From Ophioderma brevispina (lineage: Eukaryota; Echinodermata; Ophiuroidea; Amphilepidida; Ophiodermatidae): a stretch of 64,000 nt of DNA. A model generated the notes under the pieces. It had not been told where the DNA came from, searched no databases, and worked only from the letters and a program-made list of their open reading frames with translations. Below, one piece after another: positions 47,000 through 58,700 of the stretch. Position numbers and translations under genes: made by a program. The DNA lies in assembly GCA_023653785.1 (NCBI GenBank), contig JAMKCH010022313.1, positions 1 through 64,000 on the forward strand, given 5' to 3'. Position 1 is the first letter of the stretch; each line of letters begins with the position of its first letter.

Positions 47000-47930
47000 A
47001 TGTGTAATTCTTAGAGATTATTTTGTTTAATTGATTTTAATAAAACAGACAATTGGAATTCATCCTAAAAATGTGAATCGCGAGAAACGCAAAACCAATT
47101 TATTTTTTTGGTAGCTGATATTAATTTTTGTGTCATTGTATTTCAATTTTGTGTCATTAATTTTCGTCCAATTGCTCGTCGAATTCGTCCGTCAATTTGA
47201 TATTAAAACAATTGGTATTCATTATCGTCTCTCTCAATTTAGTCACGTGTGTGTAGGCCTATTTTATTAACATTAAATATCGTTCATTTGGGAATGGTTC
47301 TGAAATGTTTTTTCCTCCAATGTATCTTCAAAACGTGCTAATTTCTGCCTTATCTTTTTTGAGTCTCTTCGCCTGAAAAATTACGCAAATAAGTGAATTT
47401 TACCAATTTGATAAATAAGGAAATATATAATATTGTCAATTCGATATAAAAAAATGAATCTTGAATCTTGAAAAATATGTATGTTTATCTTTTGTTTGAA
47501 CTTTTTAACTTTTGAATTTTTATGATTTTGACTATTTTGGCTTAAGCCGTTTTCAAATAAGCATATATAGTGCAACTCCACACGCTCCTTTTTCTTAGAC
47601 GAAGGCTGCTTTTTACATGCACTATTAATTGGATATATGGCCTTATAAGGTGAGAACCAATCAAGAAATAAACACTTTATTTCATTTAATGATTACCCGA
47701 CGAATATGAAAGGCATGATTCTTAAAATCAATTATAAAAGACTAAATTGTTTTTTCTATTCAGTAGTCATCGCCACGCGGGACGAATTTGTCAACGGATT
47801 TGACGAATATCAACGATGCACAGTTGAAATACAATGACACAAAAATGAACTTCAGTTTCTGAAAAGTTAACATTTTTAGGACGAAATCCAATTGTCTGTT
47901 TTTTATAAAAATCAATTACACAAGTGCGAA
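47000..47930. mobile_element. Foldback element, arms of about 240 bp
   Basis: The left arm has TGTGTAATT, TTAATTGATTTTAATAAAAC, AGACAATTGGAATTCATCCT and TTTTTGTGTCATTGTATTTCA. The right arm, inverted, has TTGTGTAATTGATTTTTATA, AGACAATTGGATTTCGTCCT and TTTTTGTGTCATTGTATTTCA. The centre (about 47250-47690) is unique. No coding capacity. Confidence 0.8.
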
Positions 47931-48019
47931 ATTAACTGGGAAAACCTATAATAATGTCACTTATAAAGTGCTACAACGTATAAAGTACATAATCACACAA
48001 ACACACCAAAAATAGTTTT

Positions 48020-48330
48020 TAATCTATAAATTAAATGAAATACAATATAAACTAAATATAACCCCTATTATTTTTAAAACATTTCAATTATTAAAAAGAA
48101 AGAAGGAGGTTCAGCATATGACCAATTTGCCACCCAAACTAACTCACTCTGATAAAAAAAGTATGTCTTCAGTCTAGTTTTAAAAGTGGAAACAGTTGGT
48201 GCATTTCTAACATCCACCGGGAGGCTGTTCCACATACGGGGAGCTACAATGGCAAAAGCCCGGTTTCTTGAGCAAGGTTTCGTTTTGGTATGAGTCCTTT
48301 ATGAGACCTTTCCCATAAATGTTTCTTTAA
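48020..48330 (-). pseudogene. LINE ORF2 C-terminus (CR1/L2-type)
   Basis: The minus strand reads RNRAFAIVAPRMWNSLPVDV then RNAPTVSTFKTRLKTYFF without a stop. This is the conserved end of CR1/L2-like ORF2 proteins (A-P-R-x-W-N-S-L-P). Nothing upstream at 48330-48660 was recognised as RT, so only the 3' end survives. Confidence 0.8.
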
Positions 48331-48689
48331 TGTTTTATATGAAAATCACTTGGTGAAAATCATCTAGTCACCAAGTACGATTTGGCACTGTTCATATCAG
48401 TGGTTATGACAACCATGCAGCATTTTTTTTTTTGTGTAAAATGATTAAAACCTCTTTTAACCATTTGTCGATTTCTAATTGTCAGAAACCTATTGCCAAA
48501 CAATGTTCGTGGATTTCGCGATACCCCATCACACGTTCATCATATTTATAGTAAACATAACGTGACCTGTTTGTCAATTCCTGTCAAAAGTAATGGAATT
48601 CATTAAAAAAATTGATTTAATTTCTTTCATATATGGGCCAATTAGCATTAACTTTATCATTGATATTGGATATATGTTTGGCTAATAAA

Positions 48690-51600
48690 TCCCTAAATGC
48701 TCTTTTTTGCCACTTTTCAAAATCACGGAAACGGATCCTGGCCTGTGTTTATGGAAAGTGCTCAGTGTCAAGTTCATTTTATTCTCACCACATCTTCAGG
48801 GATTTAACAAAAACAAAAGTAAAATACAATATAATGTATTTAAATTTATTTAAAATACAATTGTTTAAAGACAGAGTGACATATACGCCAAAGTTGGGCT
48901 AATGAAGTCAAAATATTATCACATTATTATATTAGATACATACCAAAGCTGAATTAGATTATTGTATATTAATCATTGTGTATCGATATAAGTGATAATA
49001 ATATCATAGTATAGAAAAAATGGAGGCAGAAGATGGGTGTGGGAGAGGCCCATAAGATAGTGACCTTTAGGAATTGACCCCACCCATTGGAGATAAAACT
49101 TATTTGTGAGCAAGCAAGGGTGCGACAAACAAGAAACAGGACAAAACAGTGGCAAGATAAAAACAAGACGAAAAAAACAGGACAGGACAAGGTGGTGGGG
49201 TAACATGAGTGAATCACGTGATTTTGGAAATAACATAAGGGTAAAAACGTAGAAGTAAAGATGGCAAAGCTGAGGTGAGCTAGCTGTATGAAAAAAAAAA
49301 ATCGAAATAGGGCACCACCCCCATTCTGGGGCCTACAGGATGATACGTTGGCTAGAAATTGAGAATTGGTTCTTCGCTAGAGTCCCGATAATGAATTAAT
49401 GAAATAATAATTAAGTAGTTTATCTGTACAAACACTAGAAAGTTACTGATTAACAGGCAGGTAGAATATTTTGATATAAATAATTCTTAACATAATAAAA
49501 ATTGAAAAATGTGTGCATAATTAGTATTAGAAATAAGTGATTTTTAAGATGGTTTTAAAAATATTGGCAGATTTTGATGATTGTAGGTTTAGGTCAAGCG
49601 AATTCCAGATACTAGGACCGGAGTTTTTAATTGAGTATTTAGTTAAATTCAAAGTAGCTATATTGGAATAAATTGTTTTTGCTGTCTTGTGTTATAATTA
49701 TGGATGTCTTTGTGTTCAAAGAAAAATTTTTAATGATTTGGAAGGTTATTATACATAGCGGTGCATGAAGATTGCTGTTCGAAGTTTATTTATGTCAGAA
49801 TCTGTGTCAGTGTTTTTTAATTTATGGAATAATGGCTTGGTATTGGTATGAGATTAAATAGGCGCACCAGTGCAAGTACGGATGATTGTTTTTGACGTTT
49901 AAAAGTCTATCAAGACGGGTTGGATTAGTTGAGTTTCCAGGGACAGGACGATGGATTGAGTGTAATGTTAGATGTTGCCCCAAAGCAATATTACTGTAGA
50001 AATAGATGGAAGAATCAGAGTGTTATATAAAGTGAACAAGATATCAGGTGGTAGTGTAGGTTTAAGTCTTTTTTAAAGAACTCAATAATCCTAGAGACTG
50101 GGTTGGTGATCTTGGAAATATGGTTTTTCATATTCATAAGTTTGTCAATTACAACTCCAAGAAATGTGGTGTTAGTTGTGGGATTTATGTAGTATTATCA
50201 AATGGTATGGGCGTTTAGGAGGTTGTTGGGACTTTTGGAGAAGTGAATGTAATTTGTTTTTTTTTTAACATGGAGGAGAGCTTATAGCTTTTAAACCAAT
50301 TTGTGACATGAAACATTTCAGTGTGAAGGTAATGAGGGTATCTAAGTTGGGATGGAAGGAAAGAAAAGAAAGATGTTGGGTGTCATCTTGCCAAAAAGGA
50401 CAAAAGAGCGGAAGGCAGATGAATGAGAATATCATCACATAAATTAAGGAAAAGAGAAAGAAGAGGACAAGTTATAGAGCCTTGGGGAACACCGCATTGA
50501 ACGGTAGACGACCGAGGGGATATGAGTATCAAAACAGGGTACATTGGTGACGATTGAAGGTAGTCTGGGAGAAGCGTTAAGGGAGAGTTCCGCGTATACC
50601 GTAGGGGAGAGCCTGGTTAGGAGAATAGAATGATCAATGGTGTCGAACGCATTAGAAGATTCAGAAAAATACCAATGGTATGATGATCAATTGATGAGAG
50701 CGGAGAGGATTTTGCAAGATATCAAGAAGAGCCCAGGTCAGTGGAATGTTTCCTGAAGACATATTGATTGGGTGAAGGATATTATGGGAAGAGAGGAAGT
50801 TGTCAAGCTATTGTAGATCAGGAGTTCGAGGATGTCGGAAACACGGGTAGGAAGTGCAAATTAGGGAGGACGGTAATTGGAAAAGAAAGTATGGGATCAT
50901 CCTTTTGAAGACTGGAATAACTTAGCAACTTTCAAATCAGCAGGGAAGAAAACACCCGTAGAAAGGGAAAGATTAAAGACATGGGCCAAAGTGGGTAACA
51001 TTATGAGGGGGGAAAATTTCTTTTACTACGGCTGTGGACTTATGTCATCAAAAACCAGAATATTACGTGTCTAAATTTGGAAATAATAATCGAGGAGTTC
51101 TCTGGGTGAGTTGGATTGAAGAATACTGAATTTTCAAAGGGTTGCCTTTAGGAAATATGGGAGCTGGATGAAGAATGAATCTGACTAGGCTAATTTTGGG
51201 CCAATTTCAGCAAAGCATTTGACAACTCTCCGCACTGTCCTTGGGATCAGAAACCTTGTAGAAACCAATCAATACGTGTGGGATTGAGAGTTTTATTTGT
51301 TGTCCAAGGATGTTGTTATAGTTTTCCACGGGTTGTAATATGGTTTTATAAGAGTTTTAAATGTATTTGTGAACTAGGTTTGCGCGAATTTTGAGTAGAT
51401 ACGTTTAATTGTATTCCTATAATGAATATATTTATTTTATTTTATCGTTTGGGGTTTAAGATATGTTTGTATAATTTGTTCTAGTATTATGACTTCTGAT
51501 GCCATTGGGGATTTCAAGGTTTAGCTCTTTAGTTTGTTGTTTTTCTTTTACTTTAGGTAAGTTTTATCATATAAGATGAGCATTTATTAATACATAGGTT

Positions 51601-52295
51601 GTAAGAATCGTCGGCAGAATCACAGTTTAAATTATTACAGATAGCACAATTAATATATGTTTTTCCCTTTAGACACTTACAACAATACGAACACAACATT
51701 TAGACTTATAACATAAAAGGAGAGAACTTTTGTTATGGATTAAAACCGAAGATAAGTGGCTATAGAGAGGAGCATGGTAAAAGAAAACACAGCAAAAGTC
51801 CTAACATGGGTAAAGTACGGGGCAAAGTTACATTAAATAAATTGAAAAAATATTACGTACAGATGGTCTGGCGCATAAATACAATATGTGGGTGAATAAT
51901 TGAACGATGATAAAACACAAGAGGAAAAATAACTGGTAATTAACTTATGGGTACAATAATGATGGCTACAGTTGCATAAATAAGTCAACATTAGGATGAA
52001 ATTGAATAGCTACTTAAAAGACGGCAGAGGCCCTAGGAATGACAAAGTGGAGTAAGCGCAGTGGAGAGGATGAGAAAATATGCAAGTGGAACCATCATTA
52101 AGTAATTCAGTAGTGAGATTTTAGCAAAAATAACAAATTAAATTAGTTACCAGGAAAAGGGATGATATTTAATGAATTGAAAGGTGTAAATATCAAGTAA
52201 ACCTAGATTAACAACATAAATAAATACCGTTACCTACTTTTTGCGGTGATCGTCAGGTTGCTAGTCATTTTCCTCTAGGGATGTAGGGGATATAG
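48690..52295 (+). repeat. Dispersed repeat Y, copy split by a LINE
   Basis: 48690-48763 matches 38468-38545, and 52222-52295 matches 38575-38645, in the same orientation. The intact copy at 38.5 kb shows that the intervening 3.46 kb is an insertion. Confidence 0.65.
48763..52222 (-). mobile_element. LINE of about 3.5 kb inserted in repeat Y (decayed)
   Basis: Minus strand, in order. FPADLKVAKVIPVFKRDDP then FSNYRP, across one frame change (about 50850-50960), is the RT entry. SESSNAFDTIDHSILLTRL (about 50640-50690) is motif A. A TTTCTTGGAGTTGTAATTGA coding stretch gives FLGVVIDKLMNMKNHISKI (about 50110-50165), and YITLILPSISTVILLWGNI lies near 49990. SGPSIWNSLDLNLQSSKS (about 49570-49625) is the C-terminal W-N-S-L block. 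The 3' UTR reaches 48763 with TGAACTTGAC at its end, similar to the tail at 61722. This order is typical of CR1/L2-like non-LTR retrotransposons. The YADD motif was not seen intact, and many stops exist. The 5' ORF is not recognised. Confidence 0.82.
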
Positions 52296-52379
52296 AAACA
52301 AGAAATACAATCCCATGCAGTCATTTTATGTACTTTTGAAGACAATATGCATGTCATGTGGTGACGCGTATGTAAGGCT

Positions 52380-52540
52380 GTTTAGACCCATCATTTTCAG
52401 CATTGTTGTCACCCACAAACCTCATACTTTTTAAACTTTTCACCAAGGATCCCATGTTTTTATTTTTTTTTTTGCAAATTTACCACTGTCACTCAAAGAC
52501 CCGTATTTGTTTTGGAAAATTTTGATTAGGAATGTGCTCA
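52380..52540 (+). repeat. GTCACCC-AAAGACCC related segment, copy 1
   Basis: GTTTAGACCCATCATTTTCA, GCATTGTTGTCACCCA and TTTACCACTGTC(A/C)C recur in the same order at 58380-58500 (GTTTAGACCCCCCCTTTTTC, GCATCGTTGTCACCCA). Confidence 0.6.
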
Positions 52541-52984
52541 AGAAGGGCATTGCAGATGCGGGCAGTTGAAGGAGTAAATGATCTTTGATGGCTGACAATA
52601 TTAGATCTTGGAGTCGTAACTGCGAGGTCATGAGATCGTACAGACCGCCAGATATGAGGGTCTATATACTCGGAGTTTTAGGCATCAGTTGGCAAAGTAG
52701 TTCAGGAGCCCCCTGATAGAACAGGCAGTGGAAGAGAATAATTGCTCCAACTACTCTTTGGTGTTTCAGTTGGTAAATATATTGAGCTTGATACTCCTCC
52801 TCTGGGTATTCTGGGTGTCTTGATATTGTGAAAGCATCGAAATTAATTGAAGATTGGACATAGTTACTGGTATTTGGAGCTCTGTAAAATTTCTTCCTAA
52901 AATTTCAGGTTGTGGAATGTAACATCAGGTGTAACACAAACTGATTCATGAGTTAAAGATATTAAATAAGATATTGTGCGGGTG

Positions 52985-53768
52985 GTATGTCTATCTATCT
53001 AGCGACCGCAGCCCAGATTGCTGATCACCATGTTGCGTCAAATGTCCCAGTCCATCGTTAAGTCGGGGATGTAAGATGGATCATGTTTGATGTCTCGAGC
53101 AATCACATCAATGTAGTTAAATGGGTGACTACCAATGTTTGGGCAAGGCAACCTCCAACATGTGACTACTTGATCAATCGCACAATGACAGTGATCGGTA
53201 AATTGTGCTCGTCATTGGGCAACAGAAGATGAAATTAGAGGGATATCTCGATATATCTGTGCTTGGTCATGTGATCACGCCAGGATATGTTTTGTACTCG
53301 CTTATAAGAAACTGGTGTAGGTGCCATCCAGTCTATCCTGTAGCTCTTTCTTTATGGTCCAGGTTTCAGATCCATATAACAGAATGCTCTCTACACAGGG
53401 CTCTTAAAGCCCGCAGCTTGGTTGAATTGGGGATACCAGATCACCATAAATGGTGTTTACTGCAGGCATTCAAAGCTTGTACTTTGCGTGATAGGAAGTC
53501 TTTTTTCTTGCTGTCGGCAACATAGGCCCCTAGGTACTTGGAGTCCCTGACCTCTTTGAGTTGGGTAGCGTCTGTAGTGCAGATAGGTCAATGATTATCT
53601 TCATCATTGACGGTCATATCATATATTCTGTCTTCTTGGCATTTAGATATATGCATTTAGATGCAGCATTCTCAAGTGATGTTAGTAGACCTTGTGCACC
53701 ACATATCAGATCGGCCGTTAGAGCTAGATCATCTGCGTAGTCAAGGTCTGTAAGATGCTGACTTTGGT
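52985..53768 (-). pseudogene. LINE ORF2 3' half with YADD, decayed
   Basis: The minus strand reads HLTDLDYADDLALTADLICG (about 53700-53760), with the catalytic YADD intact, then ENAASKCIYLNAKKTEYM. Later frames give CVESILLYGSETWTIKKELQ then DRLDGTYTSFL (about 53310-53400), a conserved post-RT block. Further on are DIPLISSSVAQ, NYIDVIARDIKHDPSYIPDL and the terminal NLGCGR (about 52990). Several stops and frame changes lie between. The upstream side is cut off exactly where the TIR element at 53768 begins, so that element may have inserted into the LINE. Confidence 0.85.
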
Positions 53769-54762
53769 GACATCTACACTGTTAAAAATGTTCCTAATTT
53801 TACCAGACTTTACCTTTTAAATTACGGTAAACCCCAATTATTCAATAATCTTCACGCATTTTTACCTATACATAACATAAAATTACAATTTGGAAGCAGA
53901 AAAATGTAAATGAACAGTGGCTAGAAAATAATACTACACATTTTGAAAAAGGGTAGTATTTATACGCTGACCGTTGTTATATTTTCCGTAATATTACGTT
54001 CTTTTGTAACTTACTTGTTTTTAATGTAAGAATATGAACTATGAAAATCGTTTTACCAATAAAATGTGTTAAATAACGTTATAAGTAACGTCATTAAAAA
54101 AATGCAAAATCTTATTTTCCCTATCATTTTTAAAAATAGTTTTAAAAACTCTTTTCCTCCTTTTTGTATTTAGTTAATTTGAAAAAGTAGTACATACATA
54201 TATATATATATATATTTAATTTTAGCATCTGCTATAAGTAAAGTCATGTAGTGTAGCGGATAAGGTTTAGGAATTGTAATCTTAAGACCCAGGTTCGAAT
54301 CTATGTAAGGTACATGTATTAAGTTTATTCATATGATAATTAATTGGTGACATGTGTACATTGCCATATAAAACAAAGTGTATAAACTGGTTTAAATCAT
54401 TATTAATTTTTTTTTCACGTTTTCCCTTTGTTTATTGCATCTTTTTCTCAAAATTGCTTGCCTGAAATATAACTTTTTTACAACCACGTGGTAACGTATT
54501 TACAACGTTTGTATGATGGCATAGCTACAACGTGAAAATGTGTTCAGAGGATTTGTAATAACGTTTTAATTGTTAATATTGTTTAAACAAATCAAAAACC
54601 AACAATAACGTTGAAGCTGAGATTTTACGCCCGTTATTTTACGTTCCCTGCAATGGTTTCGTATTTTTACGGCTCCGGTTATTTTACGTTCTTAACGTTG
54701 TGAGTCCCAGCTGCCAGTCAAATCCCTGTTTTTTTACAGGCTTATTTTTAACAGTGTAGAGT
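53768..54762 (+). mobile_element. TIR element with tRNA-like pol III boxes, copy 1
   Basis: CTACACTGTTAAAAAT (53768-53783) is inverted at 54747-54762 (ATTTTTAACAGTGTAG). With TA as the target duplication the termini are CACTGTTAAAAAT. Inside, TAGTGTAGCGG (54249-54259) fits the A box and GGTTCGAATCT (54292-54302) fits the B box. The spacing is tRNA-like, and CTTAAGACCC lies just before the B box. An (AT)n tract lies at 54197-54216. The element has no open frame and is about 995 bp. A second copy starts near 63468. It could be a DNA element that captured a SINE, or a composite repeat. Confidence 0.8.
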
Positions 54763-55930
54763 GTCTTTGTATATATCTAGTGTTGTGTTATATTTTTGAT
54801 ACAATGTCATTTTGAGTCTTGCCCTCCTTAAAAGAGCTTTTTTCTTCATGCAACTCGTCATGAGTAGAAGTCCTGTAATCTTGTAATAGTGTTGTCGTTA
54901 TCAATTGACTACCTAGCCATGATCATCATGACTATAGTTGTCCTGGCCGTCAGTTTCTAGTTGTCCATGCATTTATCTGTCGTGAGGTTTCCTTTGACCA
55001 TAACACCTGCTGGGAATACTGACGGTGGCCAGTCGCATGAAATCAAGACTTTATTACCAATGCCGCTGTGGGTAAATGTACACAGATCCTCGCAGCTTGA
55101 CGATCAGCAGGTGTATCTCCATATGTTCTTAGTATGGGAGCGCACCTAGGTTGTCTTTCTCTTTCTATCTCTTGGTCAACAATATATATTCGTTTGAATT
55201 TCACTTGAAATTATTCTCTTAAGTTTATTCTGAAATAGTGTCATAATTGATGTATTCATAGTTGTTTTCATATAGAATTAAGCTATTGTTTTTGTATTTG
55301 TCGTTTTAATAATGGTATAATTGTGTTTTTTTTTTTTTCTTTGTGAAACGACCTTGAGACCCCTCTGCATTATATTAATTCGCTATTACAGACTATTATT
55401 ATTATCTTGGCCAATCTCCTGCCAATCTAATGATAGTCTCTTCTTCCATATGTTTTGAGCACCTTTAACATGTTCCCCTCTGTTAAACTGGTTTAACATT
55501 GTCCCCCTTGTAGTTGTTCATTTATGAAGTAAGACGCCCTCTTGAATAAACAGTTAAATGTAAAATAACGAGAAAACTATTAAATTGAGACCTCCAGTCC
55601 TACTAGAAACTACTTTTGTATAAATCTTGGCAGAAAAAAATATTTGTATGACCATAGATCATTTAAAGAAAATTAATCTTTTTTTTTCATTTAAAAAAGG
55701 GGGGTACTTTGGCGTGCCATTTTGTTTTCCGTTACATATCTCAAACGTTCAATGCGGATGGACTGTCAGCAGTTTTATTGTTCAACTAGAGGGTCTAAAG
55801 CATCAGAATCTGTTTATAAAAACTATGTAAACATTTCTAAGTAGAGCAAAAAAATCAATGAAATGGCGTCCGTACTATAATAACAGTATAACATGAATAT
55901 TAAATCTTCCTGGCGCGAAAGCCGGCGCAC
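54763..55930. other. No recognised gene
   Basis: AT-rich DNA with a T-rich run at 55328-55342 and a short ATT repeat at 55397. No domain was recognised in the small open frames. Confidence 0.4.
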
Positions 55931-55939
55931 AGAGGTTTG

Positions 55940-56000
55940 GAAAAAAAATCAAGTGTGGTCCGTGACCGGACTCGAACCGGTAATATCCGGCTCGCGCAGT
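55940..56000 (-). other. tRNA-like T-arm fragment
   Basis: The minus strand contains ACCGGTTCGAGTCCGGT, a perfect 5-bp T-stem with a B-box loop, preceded by GCGCGAGCCGGATATT. No matching 5' acceptor strand or D-arm was found upstream. It is therefore a tRNA pseudogene or SINE remnant rather than a tRNA gene. Confidence 0.5.
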
Positions 56001-56202
56001 GCTCAAAAATAAATCCTTACGGATTGTGATTAGTGACCAATCCATTTTTATAATGTTTGAAAATTTAAATTAAATCTTATTTGTCTTAGATCAATCCTAT
56101 TAGAATTTGGGGGTTATCAATCTATATGATTAGTGTTAATGCAATAGAGAGTAATTTAAATCCAACATAGATTGGTCACTAATTACAATCCTAATGATTA
56201 TC

Positions 56203-56520
56203 TTTGTAAAGGGGGATGGCCCGATTTAAGATATAAAGTAAAGTTCCGCGCCGATATTTCAATCCGTTTTGATGTAGAACTAGAAAGCGGATTTTGTAAG
56301 GCCCCATCTAGTACTGGGGTAAAATTAATATTGGTCGACCAAAATGGAGTACATTTGCGCAGTGCATAACTTCCAAACCAAACATCCTTTAAACACCTAA
56401 GTTTCACAGAGTAAATGAGAAAAATAGTAGGTTCCTTTTGATACCAAAATTTTGACCACTTCCGGTAAAATCTGGTTCTGAGGACGAGGCCTATAGCGAT
56501 CGGGCCCATTTACCTTTAAA
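56203..56520 (-). mobile_element. MITE family 1, copy 4
   Basis: In minus orientation it starts TTTAAAGGTAAATGGGCCCG and ends with inverted CGGGCCATCCCCCTTTAC. The interior GATTTTACCGGAAGTGG, TTTTGGTATCA and CTACTATTTTTCTCATTTAC matches 12046-12395 and the 24.9/28.3 kb copies. No coding capacity. Confidence 0.8.
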
Positions 56521-58240
56521 AGGAAAATATGTCCAAATTTTTGTCAACTCAGTTTGACTTACAATAAAAATCATAAAATATATGTAATACATGACATCAC
56601 GAATTCCGAAAAAATATAACAATTTGATGTAAAATTAAACAAAATAGAGGCATTTTAATTTTTACTTTTTTGACATACGAAGAAACCGGGCGGATTTTTC
56701 GCCACGGCTTATTGATCAAAAGCGGCCCAATTTTTTGCTCTCTCGTGACGTCAAAGTGAGGATGACCAAACATCGTGTTGACTCTACTTGTTTAGTGCTG
56801 ACACTGTAATATTGTCGATAAAGGAAAGTATATAAATTAGAAAAATAAGTTTACAAGAATGACATATTTTGTTTTCATTTCGTTGTGTTTTAATGTATTT
56901 TAAGTGGCCAACACGCGAAGATGGTCACAACGACGTAATTATGGATGGTCAGCACTTTTTGACGTCCCATTTTGCCTGCGATGTGGAGTTGTCGGAAGCG
57001 TTTTCGGTAAGCTAATTGGGGCTAGACTGTACCCAATCTCGGCTCTGTCTCTGGTTTTAGAAGCCACTTGGTTAAAAGATAAAGATAAACCTCAAAACTT
57101 GAGGACTTTCAGCTTACCACCCCCATAGCTGGACAGCCCTGCCAACCAACTTTTGGTCCAAAGAACGTGAATTGCACAGGGCTTCGCTCCTGGAAATTAC
57201 ACAAGGTGAGTGAGTAGCCCGCCGAGACGACGATCTGTAGGGAAACTTCTCCAGCAGTATCGATCCACAAGTAACGTGACCGCATTATCTTGCGCACATC
57301 TCGGTTAATTTTTGAATGCTAATCCGGGGACCAACATGACACCAACGATGGGGAAAGGTGGAGTGCGGGCACAGTGGATCAATGGCACGCCGACTTGGGT
57401 TTTCATTTATCGATTACGCGAAAACCGCGCGAATGAATATAGCTCCTTTAAAAATAAGTTTTTGATAGTGCATGAATTATGCCAAGGTAAACAGTTTGCA
57501 AGCGTTTCACTGATCACTTTTCGTGCTTTGTGATATAATTTTGTAACTACATTGTTTCTAAGGGCCTATCATTGGGTTCCAAGTATGGAAATAAACCAAC
57601 AACAATAAAATAAAAAGACGGGGAAGGCGAGCTTGAGAAATCCAGAAAATACTGTCCTTGTGATTGTCTCTCTTCCTGGTTTTTGGTTTTTTTGTTGGTT
57701 GGTTGTAGTATTTTCCATTGAGGATGGGCTGATCCTTCTGAAAATAAATAGTGCCTAACTCATGCATCTGCAGTTGCCACAAAACACAAGCTCTCCATTT
57801 ACCAAGCCCAGTGGTGTCCATTCTTTCAGAAAACCGAATTATTTACCAGCGCTATACAGCTGGTCTGCCTGACTTTTTTTAATAAAAGACGAAGACGGCC
57901 CCGACCCCAAGAATCTGTTTATGCACCTACTTGCCCCGTTTCTCTTCTTTCTCCTTCTTTTCTTAAATCCTTCTATTAACCCTCCTTTCCAAGCCTTGGT
58001 AGCAGGATTAATGGCTTGGTCCGCCCGCTGATGCGCCCGGTAAAAGCCTTCGCGTTAGGGAGAAATTCTCCCCCTTCCCCCTCCCCCTCCGAGTGTCAGG
58101 AGGCCATTGCCAGGCTGAAATTAAAACCGTAACCCATTTCCTAAGGGTAATTTTGCCGAAAATAGGTACCACTATTTGCATCTGCACCACATGTGTGACC
58201 CTTCGACCTATGTGTGTGACTTTTTAACCATAGACTGCCA
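56521..58240. other. No recognised gene
   Basis: No domain was recognised. Small open frames at 56904-57533 lie in slightly GC-richer DNA without splice-supported homology. Confidence 0.4.
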
Positions 58241-58329
58241 GGTCAGTAGTTCTATGCAATTGACCTCTAGATGACCTTTGAAACCTTTTGGGGCACTCTA
58301 AACCCCTGATAATAACGTCAGACTGTCCT

Positions 58330-58700
58330 CCCCCAGCCCCCGGGCACTCCCATCTTGAACGACGCGTATCTGTATAAGCTGTTTAGACCCCCCCTTTTTC
58401 AGCATCGTTGTCACCCAAACCCAAACACCCCATCACCACCCAAAAATGAAAAGACCCCAATGTTTGTGAAAATTTTACCACTGTCCCCAAAGACAGTGCT
58501 TTTGGTGGAAACTAAATTTATTACCCAACTAACCTCTTTTTTTTAAAAAATTTTGCAAAACCCCCCAGACCCCATTTTGGGAACATTTTGCATATTTGCC
58601 ACTCAGAAAACCCCTATTTTTTTGGGTCCATTTGGCCATCTCCTCACCCAAAGACCCCTATTTTTTCAATCGCTGTCACCGAAAAAATTGCCTTGTTTGA
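58330..58700 (+). repeat. C-rich repeats around CACCCAAAGACCCC
   Basis: Text such as TCACCCAAACCCAAACACCC, CCCCAAAGACAGTG, CCCCAGACCCC and CTCACCCAAAGACCCCTATT recurs over about 370 bases, with TTTTTT spacers. Its first part matches 52380-52540. It looks like a degenerate minisatellite or old repeat; no protein is supported. Confidence 0.6.

Noticed and set aside
54763..54900. Continuation of the LINE on the far side of the TIR element
   Set aside because: A short reading (about ten residues) could be forced, but no conserved LINE block was recognised there, so insertion of the TIR element into the LINE is only suggested.
55940..56000. tRNA gene on the minus strand
   Set aside because: Only the T-arm and part of the anticodon-side sequence are present. 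There is no pairing 5' acceptor strand or D-arm.
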